From Gilvimarinus gilvus (lineage in GTDB: Bacteria > Pseudomonadota > Gammaproteobacteria > Pseudomonadales > Cellvibrionaceae), in NCBI RefSeq assembly GCF_030518155.1, contig NZ_JAULRU010000617.1, positions 248,001-312,000 of the forward strand: 64,000 nucleotides of DNA, in the 5' to 3' direction. Both the position numbers and the translations under genes were made by a program. Of the stretch, positions 1 through 10,313 are shown piece after piece. Positions within the stretch are counted from its first letter, which is position 1. The number at the start of each line of letters is the position of its first letter. The notes below the pieces were generated by a model. That model was not told the origin of the DNA. It made no database searches and saw nothing but the letters and a program-made list of their open reading frames with translations.

Positions 1-493
1 GCAAAACCTTGAGCCGACCGGTCTGAAAAACCTGCAGCCGGTCTAAAGCTAACAGCCAATCAATAGTTTGTTTCGCAGGAATACGATCAATATTGTCGAT
101 AACAATAAAAACAATCCCTAAACCTTCCCCATTGATCACTTGCGCCGCGCCGGCAAACCATTCGACTGGTTCACCACCAGTTGGGGGCGGCAACAGTAAC
201 CAATCATTGAGTTTGTGAGCGATCTGGAGTGCCCCCTCACCCTTCTGTGCATCTAAAAATAGCGCCTCATGGCTCGCCCCTAGCTGGCGGCATGCCCACT
301 GAGCGAGAACTGTCTTGCCCTCCCCAGCACATCCGCTGAGGTAAGCTAAAGACTGAGAGAATTCAAGCTCGTGTACCAGCAGCTGGCCCAGCTGAACCAA
401 CCCGGGCCAGAGCTCGTCTTGCTCAGAAGTAAATGGATCCGAATGTAAATCCAGCTCGTCCATATAATCAATAATGGGCAATGGCCTCTCCAC
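1..493 (-). CDS. AAA-type ATPase, DamX-like (3' end outside window)
   Basis: Open frame running off the left edge on the minus strand, directly behind aroB. A GTG codon at 493 abuts the aroB stop; an ATG at 463 is the alternative, and a GGAGAGG stretch lies too far upstream of that ATG to decide. From the GTG, a Walker A motif SGCAGEGKT sits near residues 53-61 and a Walker B-like strand IVFIVIDN near residue 128. In gammaproteobacteria the gene after aroB is usually damX or a DamX-like AAA ATPase ending in a peptidoglycan-binding SPOR domain that acts at the division septum. The SPOR part would lie outside the window, so the DamX identity rests on position plus the ATPase motifs. Confidence 0.7.
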   Translation of the reverse strand, partial: MERPLPIIDYMDELDLHSDPFTSEQDELWPGLVQLGQLLVHELEFSQSLAYLSGCAGEGKTVLAQWACRQLGASHEALFLDAQKGEGALQIAHKLNDWLLLPPPTGGEPVEWFAGAAQVINGEGLGIVFIVIDNIDRIPAKQTIDWLLALDRLQVFQTGRLKVL

Positions 494-1579
494 CTATGTT
501 CGAAAAGCGTCCAAGGTTTGCAACAACAATTCACTATCAATATCGGACGTCACAAAGGCCTCACCTAGGCTCTTCAATAATATAAGACGCAGCTGACCAT
601 CCTGAACTTTCTTATCAACTGACATAAGGTCTAGATACTGCTGGTTTGTCATATTGGCTGGCCCTTTGATCGGTAGACCCGCGAGCTCAATCAATTTAAT
701 TGATCGATCGAGAACATCGCTTGCCAACAACCCCATACGCACAGACAGGTCTATTGCCATTAACATCCCGGTGGCAACGGCCTCGCCATGTAACCAAACA
801 CCATAACCCTGAGCATTTTCGATAGCGTGGCCGAACGTGTGACCAAGGTTGAGAATGGCACGAACACCGCCCTCGCGCTCGTCCTGGGCAACCACTTTAG
901 CTTTGTCGTCACAAGAGCGCTCAACACAGTAGGACAGAGCCTCTACATTACCGGCCATCACACTATCAATGTTCGACTCGAGCCAATTGAAAAACGGGGC
1001 ATCGCAAATCAACCCATACTTGATTACTTCGGCAACCCCCGCGGCGAGTTCACGTCTGGGCAGTGACGCGAGCAGTGCGACATCGGCGATCACTGCTTGC
1101 GGCTGATAAAACGCACCGATCATATTCTTGCCCAGTGCATGATTAACGCCTGTTTTCCCTCCCACCGAGGAATCCACCATAGATAAGAGCGTTGTAGGTA
1201 CCTGGATGAAATTTATCCCGCGCTGATAACTGGCCGCAGCAAAGCCTGTCATATCCCCGACGACACCACCGCCCAACGCAATCAACGTGCAAGACCTATC
1301 AAAGCGCTGCTCCAGCAAATGACTAAAGATACGGTCTAACGTAGCCAGGTTTTTATGAGATTCACCATCGGGAAGCACTACTGTCGAGACTTCAAAGCCT
1401 GCGCTGCCAAGTGATTGTCGATAGTGATTTAAGTAAAGAGGGGCAATGGTCTCATTCGTGACCACGCAAACCTGTCTCCCATGAATATGGGACTTCAGTA
1501 GATTATCGTTCTGTATTAAGTCAAAACCGATATAAATAGGGTAGCTGCGCTCACCCAGCTCGACACTCAACTTTTTCAT
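494..1579 (-). CDS. aroB: 3-dehydroquinate synthase
   Basis: 361 residues, the usual family length. It converts DAHP to 3-dehydroquinate, the second step of the shikimate pathway, using NAD and a divalent metal. Visible family features are the nucleotide-binding GGGVVGD (about 103-109), the substrate-site SSVGGKTG (137-144), and the metal ligands Glu184 in AEVIKYG, His247 in LGHTFGHA and His264 in LHGEA. It follows aroK by 46 bp on the same strand and is directly followed by the DamX-like ATPase gene, the order often seen in Pseudomonas-like genomes. No frameshift or missing catalytic residue is visible. Start is an ATG giving [11 protein letters not shown], consistent with homologues. Confidence 0.97.
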   Translation of the reverse strand: MKKLSVELGERSYPIYIGFDLIQNDNLLKSHIHGRQVCVVTNETIAPLYLNHYRQSLGSAGFEVSTVVLPDGESHKNLATLDRIFSHLLEQRFDRSCTLIALGGGVVGDMTGFAAASYQRGINFIQVPTTLLSMVDSSVGGKTGVNHALGKNMIGAFYQPQAVIADVALLASLPRRELAAGVAEVIKYGLICDAPFFNWLESNIDSVMAGNVEALSYCVERSCDDKAKVVAQDEREGGVRAILNLGHTFGHAIENAQGYGVWLHGEAVATGMLMAIDLSVRMGLLASDVLDRSIKLIELAGLPIKGPANMTNQQYLDLMSVDKKVQDGQLRLILLKSLGEAFVTSDIDSELLLQTLDAFRT

Positions 1580-1625
1580 AGCAGCCCATCTGTATTAAAA
1601 ACCGCTATATTAGCATACTAGAGCC

Positions 1626-2147
1626 TTAGCTCCTGCTACGCCCAAGCTGCTGTAATATCTCCTGAACCGCCGCTTTAGGACCGTGACGGTCGGTGTTTAC
1701 CGTGAAATTTGCCACAGACGTATAGCTAGGCTCTCTTTCCATAAGAATCTGAGCGATTTTTTCGCGAGGATTTTCGACTTGAAGCAGAGGCCGCTTCTTG
1801 TCGCGAGCGGTACGCTCAGCCAACTGCTCAAGTGAGGCACGCAGATAACAGACCGAACCGTGATTGCGCATAAGCTCAATATTGGCCTCCTGAGTCACTA
1901 TGCCACCGCCGGTTGCAATGACCGCAGCCCGCATTTGGCAAAGATCAGAGAGTACATTGGTTTCACGCAGACGAAAACCTTCTTCGCCTTCCATATCAAA
2001 AATCCAGGGAATATCGGCGCCGGTACGCTCCTCAATAACCCGGTCAGTATCGACGAAAGGCAAACCTAACTCGCTGGCCAGAAGTCGACCAATAGTGGAC
2101 TTGCCGACCCCCATGGGGCCGACAAGAAATACGTGGGGCTTACTCAT
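1626..2147 (-). CDS. aroK: shikimate kinase
   Basis: 173 residues. It phosphorylates shikimate with ATP in aromatic amino acid synthesis. The P-loop GPMGVGKST occupies residues 10-18, the Mg and shikimate-binding Asp33 and Asp35 lie in FVDTDR, Arg59 sits in GFRLRE, and the GGG substrate loop is at 80-82; the lid arginines appear in ARDKKRPLL. The gene starts only a few bases after the pilQ stop, so it is probably transcribed with the pilMNOPQ operon, and aroB follows 46 bp later. Length, motifs and neighbourhood agree. Confidence 0.97.
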   Translation of the reverse strand: MSKPHVFLVGPMGVGKSTIGRLLASELGLPFVDTDRVIEERTGADIPWIFDMEGEEGFRLRETNVLSDLCQMRAAVIATGGGIVTQEANIELMRNHGSVCYLRASLEQLAERTARDKKRPLLQVENPREKIAQILMEREPSYTSVANFTVNTDRHGPKAAVQEILQQLGRSRS

Positions 2148-2150
2148 GGA

Positions 2151-4265
2151 TCAATCGGTCAGCTCATCCGACATAATGCGCGGAGTAATGAACACGAGTA
2201 GCTCACTCTTTTCTGTCGCTACTGTATCTCGGCGGAACAATCGACCAAGGTAAGGAATGTCCCCCAAGAATGGCACCTTATCGATACCCTTGAGTTGCTC
2301 CATTTCAAAAATACCGCCCAGTACAATTGTCTGGCCATCGTTCACCAACACTTTCGTTTGCACATGCGTTACATCGATAATGGGAACGCCAAACTCTTGG
2401 TTAAACTCAGCTAGCAGATCCTTCTTGATAATCAAATCCATAATAATGTTGTTATCAGGCGTAATCTGCGGGGTCACATCCAGCTCCAACAATACCTCTT
2501 TAAATGAGGCTGCTGTAGCACCACTGGCAGAGGCCTCCTGATACGGAATTTCACTACCGGTAGAGATCACGGCTTGTTGCTTGTCGCCCGTCACAACTTT
2601 TGGCTGCGAAACAATTTCCGCATAGCCGTTGTACTCCATGGCAGAAAGCTCAAGATCAAGATAGGTGTTGTCAGTCAAAAGGCCAAACGCAATACTTCCT
2701 ACAGGGTTAGCGACCCCTAGATCAACCATCATATTTTCATTCAGATTCATTGACCCACCACCGTAGATGAAATCAGCCGGACTACCAGGGGAGGAGTCCA
2801 GACCCGAAGTAGAGCCGCCCACCTCAAACAGTGCGTCGCTGGTCAGGCTTGCGCCAACGCCGCCCCAACGAACCCCCAGCTCTTCGCGGAAGTCTTTATT
2901 AGCAATTACCAGTCGCGCCTCAATCATGACCTGCTTAATCGGCACGTCAATTTCTTCTAGCAAACGCTTAAAAGCTTCAACGCGATCGGCGGTATCTGTA
3001 ATGATGATTGAGTTAGTACGCTGGTCAACCACCGCATGGCCTCGCTCGGACATCAGCGAGTAGGTCGCTCCTCGATTACTGTCGCGACGATTTCCACTTT
3101 CCCCACCCATTGCGATATTAAATACTTCCTCGGCACTGGCATAACTGATGCGAATATATTCAGTACGCAGCGGTGCCAACTCCTCTAGCTGCCGCTTGGT
3201 AGACAGCTCCTGACGCTCGCGCTCGGCAATTTCTGCAGCTGGCGCTACCATCAAGACGTTACCCTCCTGACGCTTGTCGAGCCCTTTCGTTTTTAGCACC
3301 ATATCCAGCGCTTGATCCCAGGGTACGTTGTCCAGACGAAGTGTAATCCGCCCTTGTACCGTATCGGACGCCACCAGATTGAGATCAGTAAAGTCGGCAA
3401 TAATCTGCAATACCGCACGCACTTCAATATCCTGGAAATTAAAGGATAGACGCGCCCCCGTGTATTCAAACAACCGCTCCTGCTCGGCTTTTTCTCGCTC
3501 TGTTAGCGGCTTGACGCTCACCACGTAACGATTGCCCGTCTGATAGGCAAGGTAGTCGTAATCACCTTCAGCTTTAACATTGATAACGGCATCGCCCGAG
3601 TCATTATCGACAGAAATCAGGTGGACGGGAGTGGCAAAGTCAATGACATCCAGACGGCGGCGCAACGCTTGTGCCACAAAGGTGTTGGAAAAGCGAACCC
3701 GCAAACCCTCAGAAGTATCGCGCATATCAGCACTGATTGTACTGTCAGACAAGTCGACAATAATACGACCTTCACCGTCCTCACCCCGACGAAAGTCAAC
3801 AGCCGATATCTCACGCTCACCACCGACATCCCCACCTTTACTTTGCTCAACCGCAGTGGCAGTTTCGGTCTTACGATTACTGACTTTCAGCTCTGACGAG
3901 CCCGCCCCCACTTCGACAAAATAGGTATTTCCCTCAACCCGGGCATTGTAAGAAGACAAGCGCTCCAGATTGATGATCAAGCGTGTGCGTTCACCTGATG
4001 TCAGAACCAATGCACTGTTGCCATTATCAAAAGCCAGAGGATACCGACGCTCGGCCAACTTGCTAACGACTTCGGGAAAATCCAGAACGATACGTGCGGG
4101 ACTTTCTATGGTGTAGCCTTCCGGCTCCGGTGGTGCATCACTAAAGGTCAACTGTACCTCAAAGCGCTGATTAGGCAGCTCGGCGAAGCGAATATCGTCG
4201 AGGGTAGCAGCCCCAACCAGTGGAGCCAGCATCGACACCAATAACAAAGCTAGAGTGTTTTTCAT
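2151..4265 (-). CDS. pilQ: type IV pilus outer-membrane secretin PilQ
   Basis: 704 residues from the ATG at 4265, chosen because GTGGGG precedes it and the product then begins with a clean signal peptide (MKNTLALLLVSMLAPLVGA). An in-frame ATG at 4295 would add 10 residues. PilQ forms the gated outer-membrane pore through which the pilus passes. In order there are two AMIN domains (about 25-105 and 155-255) that bind peptidoglycan, a secretin/TonB short N-terminal domain (about 275-345), an N1-type ring domain, and the C-terminal secretin beta-barrel domain from about 500 with the conserved VPFLGDIPYLGRLF near the end. It is the last pilus gene of the operon, starting 37 bp after the pilP stop and followed by aroK. 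Confidence 0.95.
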   Translation of the reverse strand: MKNTLALLLVSMLAPLVGAATLDDIRFAELPNQRFEVQLTFSDAPPEPEGYTIESPARIVLDFPEVVSKLAERRYPLAFDNGNSALVLTSGERTRLIINLERLSSYNARVEGNTYFVEVGAGSSELKVSNRKTETATAVEQSKGGDVGGEREISAVDFRRGEDGEGRIIVDLSDSTISADMRDTSEGLRVRFSNTFVAQALRRRLDVIDFATPVHLISVDNDSGDAVINVKAEGDYDYLAYQTGNRYVVSVKPLTEREKAEQERLFEYTGARLSFNFQDIEVRAVLQIIADFTDLNLVASDTVQGRITLRLDNVPWDQALDMVLKTKGLDKRQEGNVLMVAPAAEIAERERQELSTKRQLEELAPLRTEYIRISYASAEEVFNIAMGGESGNRRDSNRGATYSLMSERGHAVVDQRTNSIIITDTADRVEAFKRLLEEIDVPIKQVMIEARLVIANKDFREELGVRWGGVGASLTSDALFEVGGSTSGLDSSPGSPADFIYGGGSMNLNENMMVDLGVANPVGSIAFGLLTDNTYLDLELSAMEYNGYAEIVSQPKVVTGDKQQAVISTGSEIPYQEASASGATAASFKEVLLELDVTPQITPDNNIIMDLIIKKDLLAEFNQEFGVPIIDVTHVQTKVLVNDGQTIVLGGIFEMEQLKGIDKVPFLGDIPYLGRLFRRDTVATEKSELLVFITPRIMSDELTD

Positions 4266-4301
4266 CTTAAACCCCACTAAGAACAAAGCACGCATGACTG
4301 C

Positions 4302-4838
4302 CTATTCCTTTTCTTCTAATTTAATAATACGAGGACGCTCGACCCAGCCGCCATCGCCATCGGCAACAATTTCCATCACTTCAATTTGATTGGGTGATGC
4401 CGTAATGATTTTGCCGTGATTCCGCCCCATATAATTTCCAATAGTAACCGGTTCAACACTGCGCTGACTTCCGGGCCCGGTGTCTACCAACGCCCAAAGG
4501 GTACCGTTCTGCTCTACAGTACCCACCATACTCATATTGGTGATACTGAAGTTTTCTAAATATTCTTTGGGGCGACTTAAATCTGGCTCTACGGTTTTAC
4601 CGCCTTTCACGCTGGCCAACTCTTCAATCGGCCGCTCAAAAGGACTACGCAACGTCATCGCAGCATAAGCAAATGGCGGCAACGGGCGAAATACTGGCAA
4701 TGGCTCTATTTGTTTCCCAGGGCGCCGCTTGGTCTCCTCGATCTTATCTCGCAACCCGTTAAGATCGCCACCGCCACCACAAGCCGCTAACATTAGCACC
4801 ATTGGAACCACTACCAATTTGGAGAATCTATTGCGCAT
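4302..4838 (-). CDS. pilP: type IV pilus lipoprotein PilP
   Basis: 178 residues. The open frame extends further upstream, but the ATG at 4838 is right: it gives MRNRFSKL, a hydrophobic stretch and the lipobox LAAC with the lipidated Cys at position 20. The start overlaps the end of pilO by 11 bp, suggesting translational coupling. PilP is an inner-membrane lipoprotein linking the PilN-PilO dimer to the PilQ secretin. The N-terminal half is disordered and proline-rich (EPLPVFRPLPPF), and the C-terminal half is the small beta domain that docks on PilQ. It sits between pilO and pilQ as in other gammaproteobacteria. Confidence 0.94.
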   Translation of the reverse strand: MRNRFSKLVVVPMVLMLAACGGGGDLNGLRDKIEETKRRPGKQIEPLPVFRPLPPFAYAAMTLRSPFERPIEELASVKGGKTVEPDLSRPKEYLENFSITNMSMVGTVEQNGTLWALVDTGPGSQRSVEPVTIGNYMGRNHGKIITASPNQIEVMEIVADGDGGWVERPRIIKLEEKE

Positions 4839-5445
4839 CGCCTTGCTCCCCTCCCTGGTAATAATACGTTTTAGCCGTAATCTGCATGGTAAGATCACCA
4901 CCGCCGTCGGATTGCTCAATCGAGAAGTCGTGCAAAGTAACGATACGCGGCATGCCAGCAATCCCACTGACAAAACCGCCGAAATCGTGGTATCCACCCC
5001 TAACACTCACCTGTATGGGTTTTTCAACGTAATACTCTGCATCCTGCTCTGCTTGCAAATCTAATTTAAAATCACCCAACCCACTCTCGACACTGCGCGC
5101 ATCTATATCGTCTAGTAAGCCGGCAACTTCTGTATCTGTCGGCAAGCGAGAAAGCAGTGACTCAAAGGATGCCTTCATCTCTTGCATTTGCTCTTTGTAA
5201 GCGTCCAGGTTGGCAGCCTGCGCGGCCTTCGATTCAAATGAACTCCAAAGTGTTCGCTCTTTCGCTTGCTCACCAGACAATTGCTGCTCAATAGTCTTCA
5301 CCTTGAACCAGTAGGCCGCGAAAACAAGAGCGCCAGCGATAAACAAACAAATGAGAATCTTCGTCGGCAGAGGCCATACACCCAGTTTTTCTGAGTCGCT
5401 ATAATCAAACTCCCGCGCTCGCTCTATTGAATCTTTCCAAGACAT
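4828..5445 (-). CDS. pilO: type IV pilus assembly protein PilO
   Basis: 205 residues with one N-terminal membrane helix (ILICLFIAGALVFAAYW, about residues 29-45), then a coiled-coil stretch (about 50-100) and a C-terminal ferredoxin-like periplasmic domain. PilO pairs with PilN through these coiled coils and, with PilP, forms the alignment complex between the inner-membrane motor and PilQ. Its ATG overlaps the pilN stop as TAATG. The tail overlaps the pilP start by 11 bp. A clear member of the operon. Confidence 0.94.
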   Translation of the reverse strand: MSWKDSIERAREFDYSDSEKLGVWPLPTKILICLFIAGALVFAAYWFKVKTIEQQLSGEQAKERTLWSSFESKAAQAANLDAYKEQMQEMKASFESLLSRLPTDTEVAGLLDDIDARSVESGLGDFKLDLQAEQDAEYYVEKPIQVSVRGGYHDFGGFVSGIAGMPRIVTLHDFSIEQSDGGGDLTMQITAKTYYYQGGEQGDAQ

Positions 5446-6022
5446 TAGTTCGCCTCCTCTTCGGCCGCTTTGCGGAGCTCTGGCGACAACACTGCCTTAA
5501 CAGTCATCTCAAATGAGTTAGCCTGACCACCCTCCTCTGGCGCCACTTCAACCGAGGACAGGTTAGGCTCGTCGTACCAATCGGAAGCGGCTAGGTTGCG
5601 CATAAAACTCGATACGCGGTTATTCGACTCAGCGATACCTGAAATACTGACGATACTTCCGACCCGCGAAAGCTCAGTTAAAAACACACCGTCAGGCAGG
5701 GCGCGAACCAAGTCATCGAATTGATGCACAATGACCGAACGGGTACCTTCCAGGTCTCTAATCAACCTCATCAACTCAAGTAATTCTTCGCGACGGGTTT
5801 GCAGATCTTCAATTTCTTTGACTTTTTTATCGAGCTGGGAAATTTCTTGCTCTAGCATTTGGTTACGCTGTCGCTGGTGATCCACCTTGCCGTTTACATG
5901 AGATATCCAGACAAACGCCACCAATCCAGCGATCACTGCCACGCCAAGCATTATGACTATAAATTCTTTCTTCTTTTCCTCGCGATATTTGTCGCGCCAG
6001 GGTAGTAAGTTAATTGTCGCCA

Positions 6023-6023
<1 letters not shown>
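5445..6023 (-). CDS. pilN: type IV pilus assembly protein PilN
   Basis: 192 residues. The N-terminus MATINLLPWRDKYREEKK carries the conserved INLLPWR motif that binds the cytoplasmic actin-like protein PilM. It is followed by one membrane helix (about 23-42), a coiled coil (about 45-85) and a periplasmic domain similar in layout to PilO. The ATG overlaps the pilM stop as TGATG, and pilO overlaps its own stop, so pilM-N-O-P are tightly coupled. Function is established for the family: inner-membrane platform of the type IV pilus machine. Confidence 0.95.
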
Positions 6024-7111
<1,088 letters not shown>

Positions 7112-7189
7112 TTAGCCGTCGTTTATGTTATAGCACTTTAAGTTAAGCCTGCAACAAGAACGTACGTATGTAAACAGGAAAAAACCCCG

Positions 7190-7195
7190 TATAAT
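7190..7195 (+). promoter_or_regulatory. -10 element of the PBP1A promoter
   Basis: A perfect TATAAT lies 51 bp ahead of the mrcA start in the 155-bp divergent spacer with pilM. No good -35 hexamer sits 16-18 bp upstream, so only the -10 is supported. The pilM promoter must lie in the same spacer on the other strand, but I could not choose one. Confidence 0.45.
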
Positions 7196-7245
7196 GCGCC
7201 CACCATGCGGTAAAAATCGCTAACCCACTAATTCCCATAGAAAAA

Positions 7246-9702
7246 ATGCTTAAAAAATATTCTTTTTTCAAAGTCGTTTTCTGGCTATTCCTCGCGGGAT
7301 GCGGTGTGACCGGCGTCACGTTTGCCGGCCTTTACCTGTTCCTCGCCCCTAAGCTGCCCGATGTACAAACTCTGCGGGAGGTTAAATTACAGACTCCACT
7401 GCGCATTTATTCAAGTGATAACAAGCTGATTGGTGAATTTGGTGAACAGCGCCGCACCCCCATCAGTTATAACGAGATCCCGCCGTTATATATAAAAGCA
7501 CTACTTTCGGCAGAAGACGCTCAATTCTACGATCATAACGGCGTGTCCATCAGAGGACTTTTGCGAGCGGCATCACAATTATTACAAACAGGCCAGATTC
7601 AATCCGGCGGCAGTACAATCACTATGCAGGTGGCACGCAACTTCTTCCTAACCTTTAGGCAGACCTTTGCCCGCAAATTCAATGAGATATTGCTCGCCTT
7701 ACAGATCGAACGCGAACTCACCAAGGCTGAAATCCTCGAGCTTTACAGCAATAAAATTTACTTTGGTAACAGAGCCTATGGTATCCAGGCTGCCGCAAAC
7801 GTTTATTACGGAAAAGACATCAGCGAGTTAAGTTTAGCTCAGTGGGCGATGATTGCCGGATTACCGAAAGCGCCTTCAGCCTACAACCCTCTAGCCAACC
7901 CAGAGCGAGCGCTGATTCGACGCAACTGGATTCTGGGTCGTATGCTTGAGCTGGGCAATATTGACCAGGCAACCTATAACGGTGCAATCCAGGAGCCCAT
8001 TAGTGCTAAATATCACGGCCTGACACCAGAACTCTACGCCCCCTACGTTGCCGAAATGGCGCGACAATATGCAATCGACCAATTCGGTAATGCGGCTTAC
8101 AACGACGGTTACATTATTTACACAACCGTAAACTCACGCTTACAGGAAGTCGCCCAGCAGGTACTGGTCGAAGGCGTTATCACTTACGATCAACGCCACG
8201 GCTATCGGGGCGCCGAGGCCAATCTCGGATTAGAGAACCCAGACAGCTGGCTTGACCAGCTCGACAGTTTCCCTACGTTCGGCGATTTACGCCCCGCTGT
8301 CGTGACCGCAATTGACGAACAGAGCGCCGACATTCAGTTTGCCGACGCAAGCACCTACCAACTGCAATGGGAAGATGGGCTGTCCAGCGCACGCCCTTAC
8401 GTAAACGAGAGCTACAGGGGCAAGCGTCCGCAAACCACCTCCGATATAGTTAAGCCCGCAGAAGTCATTCGCGTAAAAGCGAGCGAGGAAGGCTGGAAGC
8501 TCTCTCAGCTTCCTGAAGCCGAAGCCGCGCTGGTCTCTCTCAACCCGGAAAACGGCGCTATCGTGTCCCTTGTCGGCGGTTTTGACTTCAACAAAAGTAA
8601 TTTCAACCGCGTGACGCTTTCGACTCGCCAGCCCGGCTCATCCTTTAAACCTTTTATTTACACTACCGCGCTCGAGAATGGCTTTACCCCAGCCACCATA
8701 ATCAATGACGCCCCTATCGTTATTGAAGACGCCAGCCTCGAAGGCACTTGGCGACCTGTCAACGACGGGGGCAGCTTTCTCGGTCCAATGCGCATGCGCA
8801 CTGCCCTGTACCGTTCGCGAAATCTAGTCTCTATTCGAATTTTGCGCTCTATCGGTATGGAGGCCGCTCATCGCGGTATCGGCAGGTTTGGCTTCGACGC
8901 TGAAGCACTTCCCTATGATCTGTCTCTGGCACTGGGAAGCCACGATGTAACACCGCTGCAACTCGCGGAGGGCTACGCCACCTTCGCCAACGGCGGGTTC
9001 AAGGTGAGCCCTTTTTTAATTTCTCGCATCGAGAATGTAGATGGCGAAGTTTTGTTTGCAGCGGCACCCGCCACCGTCTGTCGTGAATGTGAAGGAAAAT
9101 CTCTGGCGCCCCACGTGAACGAGGAAGCCCCAGAGGCGCAAACTTTAGAAGAGCTGCTTGGCAGCAAAGCCGATACGGCTGCTAAAGACCCACAACCGGA
9201 ACTCCCCCGCGCACCGCGAGTGCTCGACGCCGAAACGGCGTTTATTGCGGATTCAATGCTGCGCGACGTCATTGCGCGCGGCACAGGTAGACGCGCTCGC
9301 GTGCTAGAACGCGGCGATATAGCGGGTAAAACGGGTACCACCAATGGCCCTCGCGACGCCTGGTTCGCAGGTTATAACCCCAATATCACCACCATTACGT
9401 GGCTCGGCTTCGACAACAACACCAATTTGGGAAATAACGAATATGGCGGCTCCGCGGCGCTCCCCATCTGGATAGACTATATGCGCGAAGCACTTAAGGA
9501 TCACCCCGAGGTTCCCGCGCGCCGACCAGAGGGAATCGTAACCGTTCGGATTGACCCCGAAACCGGCAAGCGCGCATCCGCTAACGACCCGGATGCAATT
9601 TTTGAGATTTTCCGTGCCGACAGTGTCCCCACGGCACCTGAAACTGACGCCAACACCCAAGACAATGGCACGGTCGATATACTGCCGGAAGAGCTTTTTT
9701 AA
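7246..9702 (+). CDS. mrcA: penicillin-binding protein 1A (bifunctional transglycosylase/transpeptidase)
   Basis: 818 residues. It polymerises and cross-links peptidoglycan in the periplasm. One N-terminal membrane anchor (about 8-34) is followed by the GT51 glycosyltransferase domain with catalytic Glu90 in SAEDAQFYDH and the conserved GGSTITMQ at 121-128. After an OB-like linker domain comes the transpeptidase with the active-site SSFK (Ser465, Lys468), an SRN motif (YRSRN) and KTGT at 695-698. Length and domain order match class A PBP1A. It is divergent from pilM, the usual neighbour, and ends at a bidirectional terminator shared with rpmE. The C-terminal tail after about 780 is acidic and variable. 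Confidence 0.96.
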   Translation: MLKKYSFFKVVFWLFLAGCGVTGVTFAGLYLFLAPKLPDVQTLREVKLQTPLRIYSSDNKLIGEFGEQRRTPISYNEIPPLYIKALLSAEDAQFYDHNGVSIRGLLRAASQLLQTGQIQSGGSTITMQVARNFFLTFRQTFARKFNEILLALQIERELTKAEILELYSNKIYFGNRAYGIQAAANVYYGKDISELSLAQWAMIAGLPKAPSAYNPLANPERALIRRNWILGRMLELGNIDQATYNGAIQEPISAKYHGLTPELYAPYVAEMARQYAIDQFGNAAYNDGYIIYTTVNSRLQEVAQQVLVEGVITYDQRHGYRGAEANLGLENPDSWLDQLDSFPTFGDLRPAVVTAIDEQSADIQFADASTYQLQWEDGLSSARPYVNESYRGKRPQTTSDIVKPAEVIRVKASEEGWKLSQLPEAEAALVSLNPENGAIVSLVGGFDFNKSNFNRVTLSTRQPGSSFKPFIYTTALENGFTPATIINDAPIVIEDASLEGTWRPVNDGGSFLGPMRMRTALYRSRNLVSIRILRSIGMEAAHRGIGRFGFDAEALPYDLSLALGSHDVTPLQLAEGYATFANGGFKVSPFLISRIENVDGEVLFAAAPATVCRECEGKSLAPHVNEEAPEAQTLEELLGSKADTAAKDPQPELPRAPRVLDAETAFIADSMLRDVIARGTGRRARVLERGDIAGKTGTTNGPRDAWFAGYNPNITTITWLGFDNNTNLGNNEYGGSAALPIWIDYMREALKDHPEVPARRPEGIVTVRIDPETGKRASANDPDAIFEIFRADSVPTAPETDANTQDNGTVDILPEELF

Positions 9703-9735
9703 CAGACAATACTATTGCCACTCAATTACAGGCAT

Positions 9736-9763
9736 AAAAAAACCCGCTAAAAGCGGGTTTTTA
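9736..9763. terminator. bidirectional intrinsic terminator between mrcA and rpmE
   Basis: AAAACCCGCT and AGCGGGTTTT form a hairpin with a very short loop, with an A-run on the left and a T-run on the right. It can therefore terminate both mrcA (plus) and rpmE (minus), which converge here. Confidence 0.8.
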
Positions 9764-9786
9764 AACTCGATCTCGCTAACAATCGC

Positions 9787-10005
9787 TTACTTTTTGCCGC
9801 CAATGCGGGTAGCAAAGCGCTTGTTAAAGCGGTCGATACGGCCACCAGTGTCTACCACCTTCTGCTTGCCGGTGAAGAATGGGTGACACTCAGAGCAGAC
9901 ATCAATATGGAAGTCTTCGCCCAGAGTGGATCGAGTTTGAATTTTGTTGCCGCAGCTGCACGTGGCAGTTACGTCTTCGTATTTTGGATGGATATCTGCT
10001 TTCAT
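9787..10005 (-). CDS. rpmE: 50S ribosomal protein L31, zinc-binding form
   Basis: 72 residues from the ATG at 10005 (MKADIHPKY, the family start); the upstream ATG at 10011 adds only two residues. It carries the four zinc-ligand cysteines of the C+ form: Cys16, Cys18, Cys37 and Cys40. It is therefore the primary zinc-dependent L31 rather than the zinc-independent paralogue made during zinc starvation. The end, [12 protein letters not shown], is typical. It is a single-gene unit convergent with mrcA and divergent from priA. Confidence 0.96.
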   Translation of the reverse strand: MKADIHPKYEDVTATCSCGNKIQTRSTLGEDFHIDVCSECHPFFTGKQKVVDTGGRIDRFNKRFATRIGGKK

Positions 10006-10313
10006 GGTCATTGCCCGTGTTGTCTATACCGCCACCCGATCATAAAACTAGATCAGCCTCTGTGCCGAGCACGGTACTTCAGGTTGCTAAGTACTTAGGG
10101 GCGGCGATACTACCACAGCTAACGACCAAATCAAGAAAAAATGTGCAATATTCACACGATTGGGCTGGCGTGCGGATAGGGCGCTGAAGCCTATCACTAA
10201 ATGCATTAAGCTATCGCACTCAAAAGTAACCCTGGTAGCCGCCTCTATGAACTGTCTAGCATCACCATCCCGACAACACTTAGGCCCCTGCCAGTGAATA
10301 ACCACCCAAAGCT
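10006..10313. other. divergent intergenic region rpmE/priA
   Basis: 308 bp without a gene. It holds the rpmE promoter match and, presumably, the priA promoter, which I could not identify. A 6-bp inverted repeat (GATAGG at 10175 and CCTATC at 10190) is too short to interpret. Short frames here lack ribosome-binding sites and recognisable content. Confidence 0.6.
10107..10134 (-). promoter_or_regulatory. candidate sigma-70 promoter for rpmE
   Basis: Reading the minus strand, TTGATT (10129-10134) is followed after 16 bp by TAGTAT (10107-10112), about 100 bp ahead of the rpmE ATG. Each hexamer matches four of six consensus positions. Confidence 0.4.

Noticed and set aside
346-540. 64-residue minus-strand frame at the left edge
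   Set aside because: It overlaps both aroB and the AAA ATPase in another frame and has no recognisable content.
4302-5006. Long version of pilP (234 residues)
   Set aside because: The first 56 residues are pilO read in another frame; the lipoprotein signal starts at 4838.
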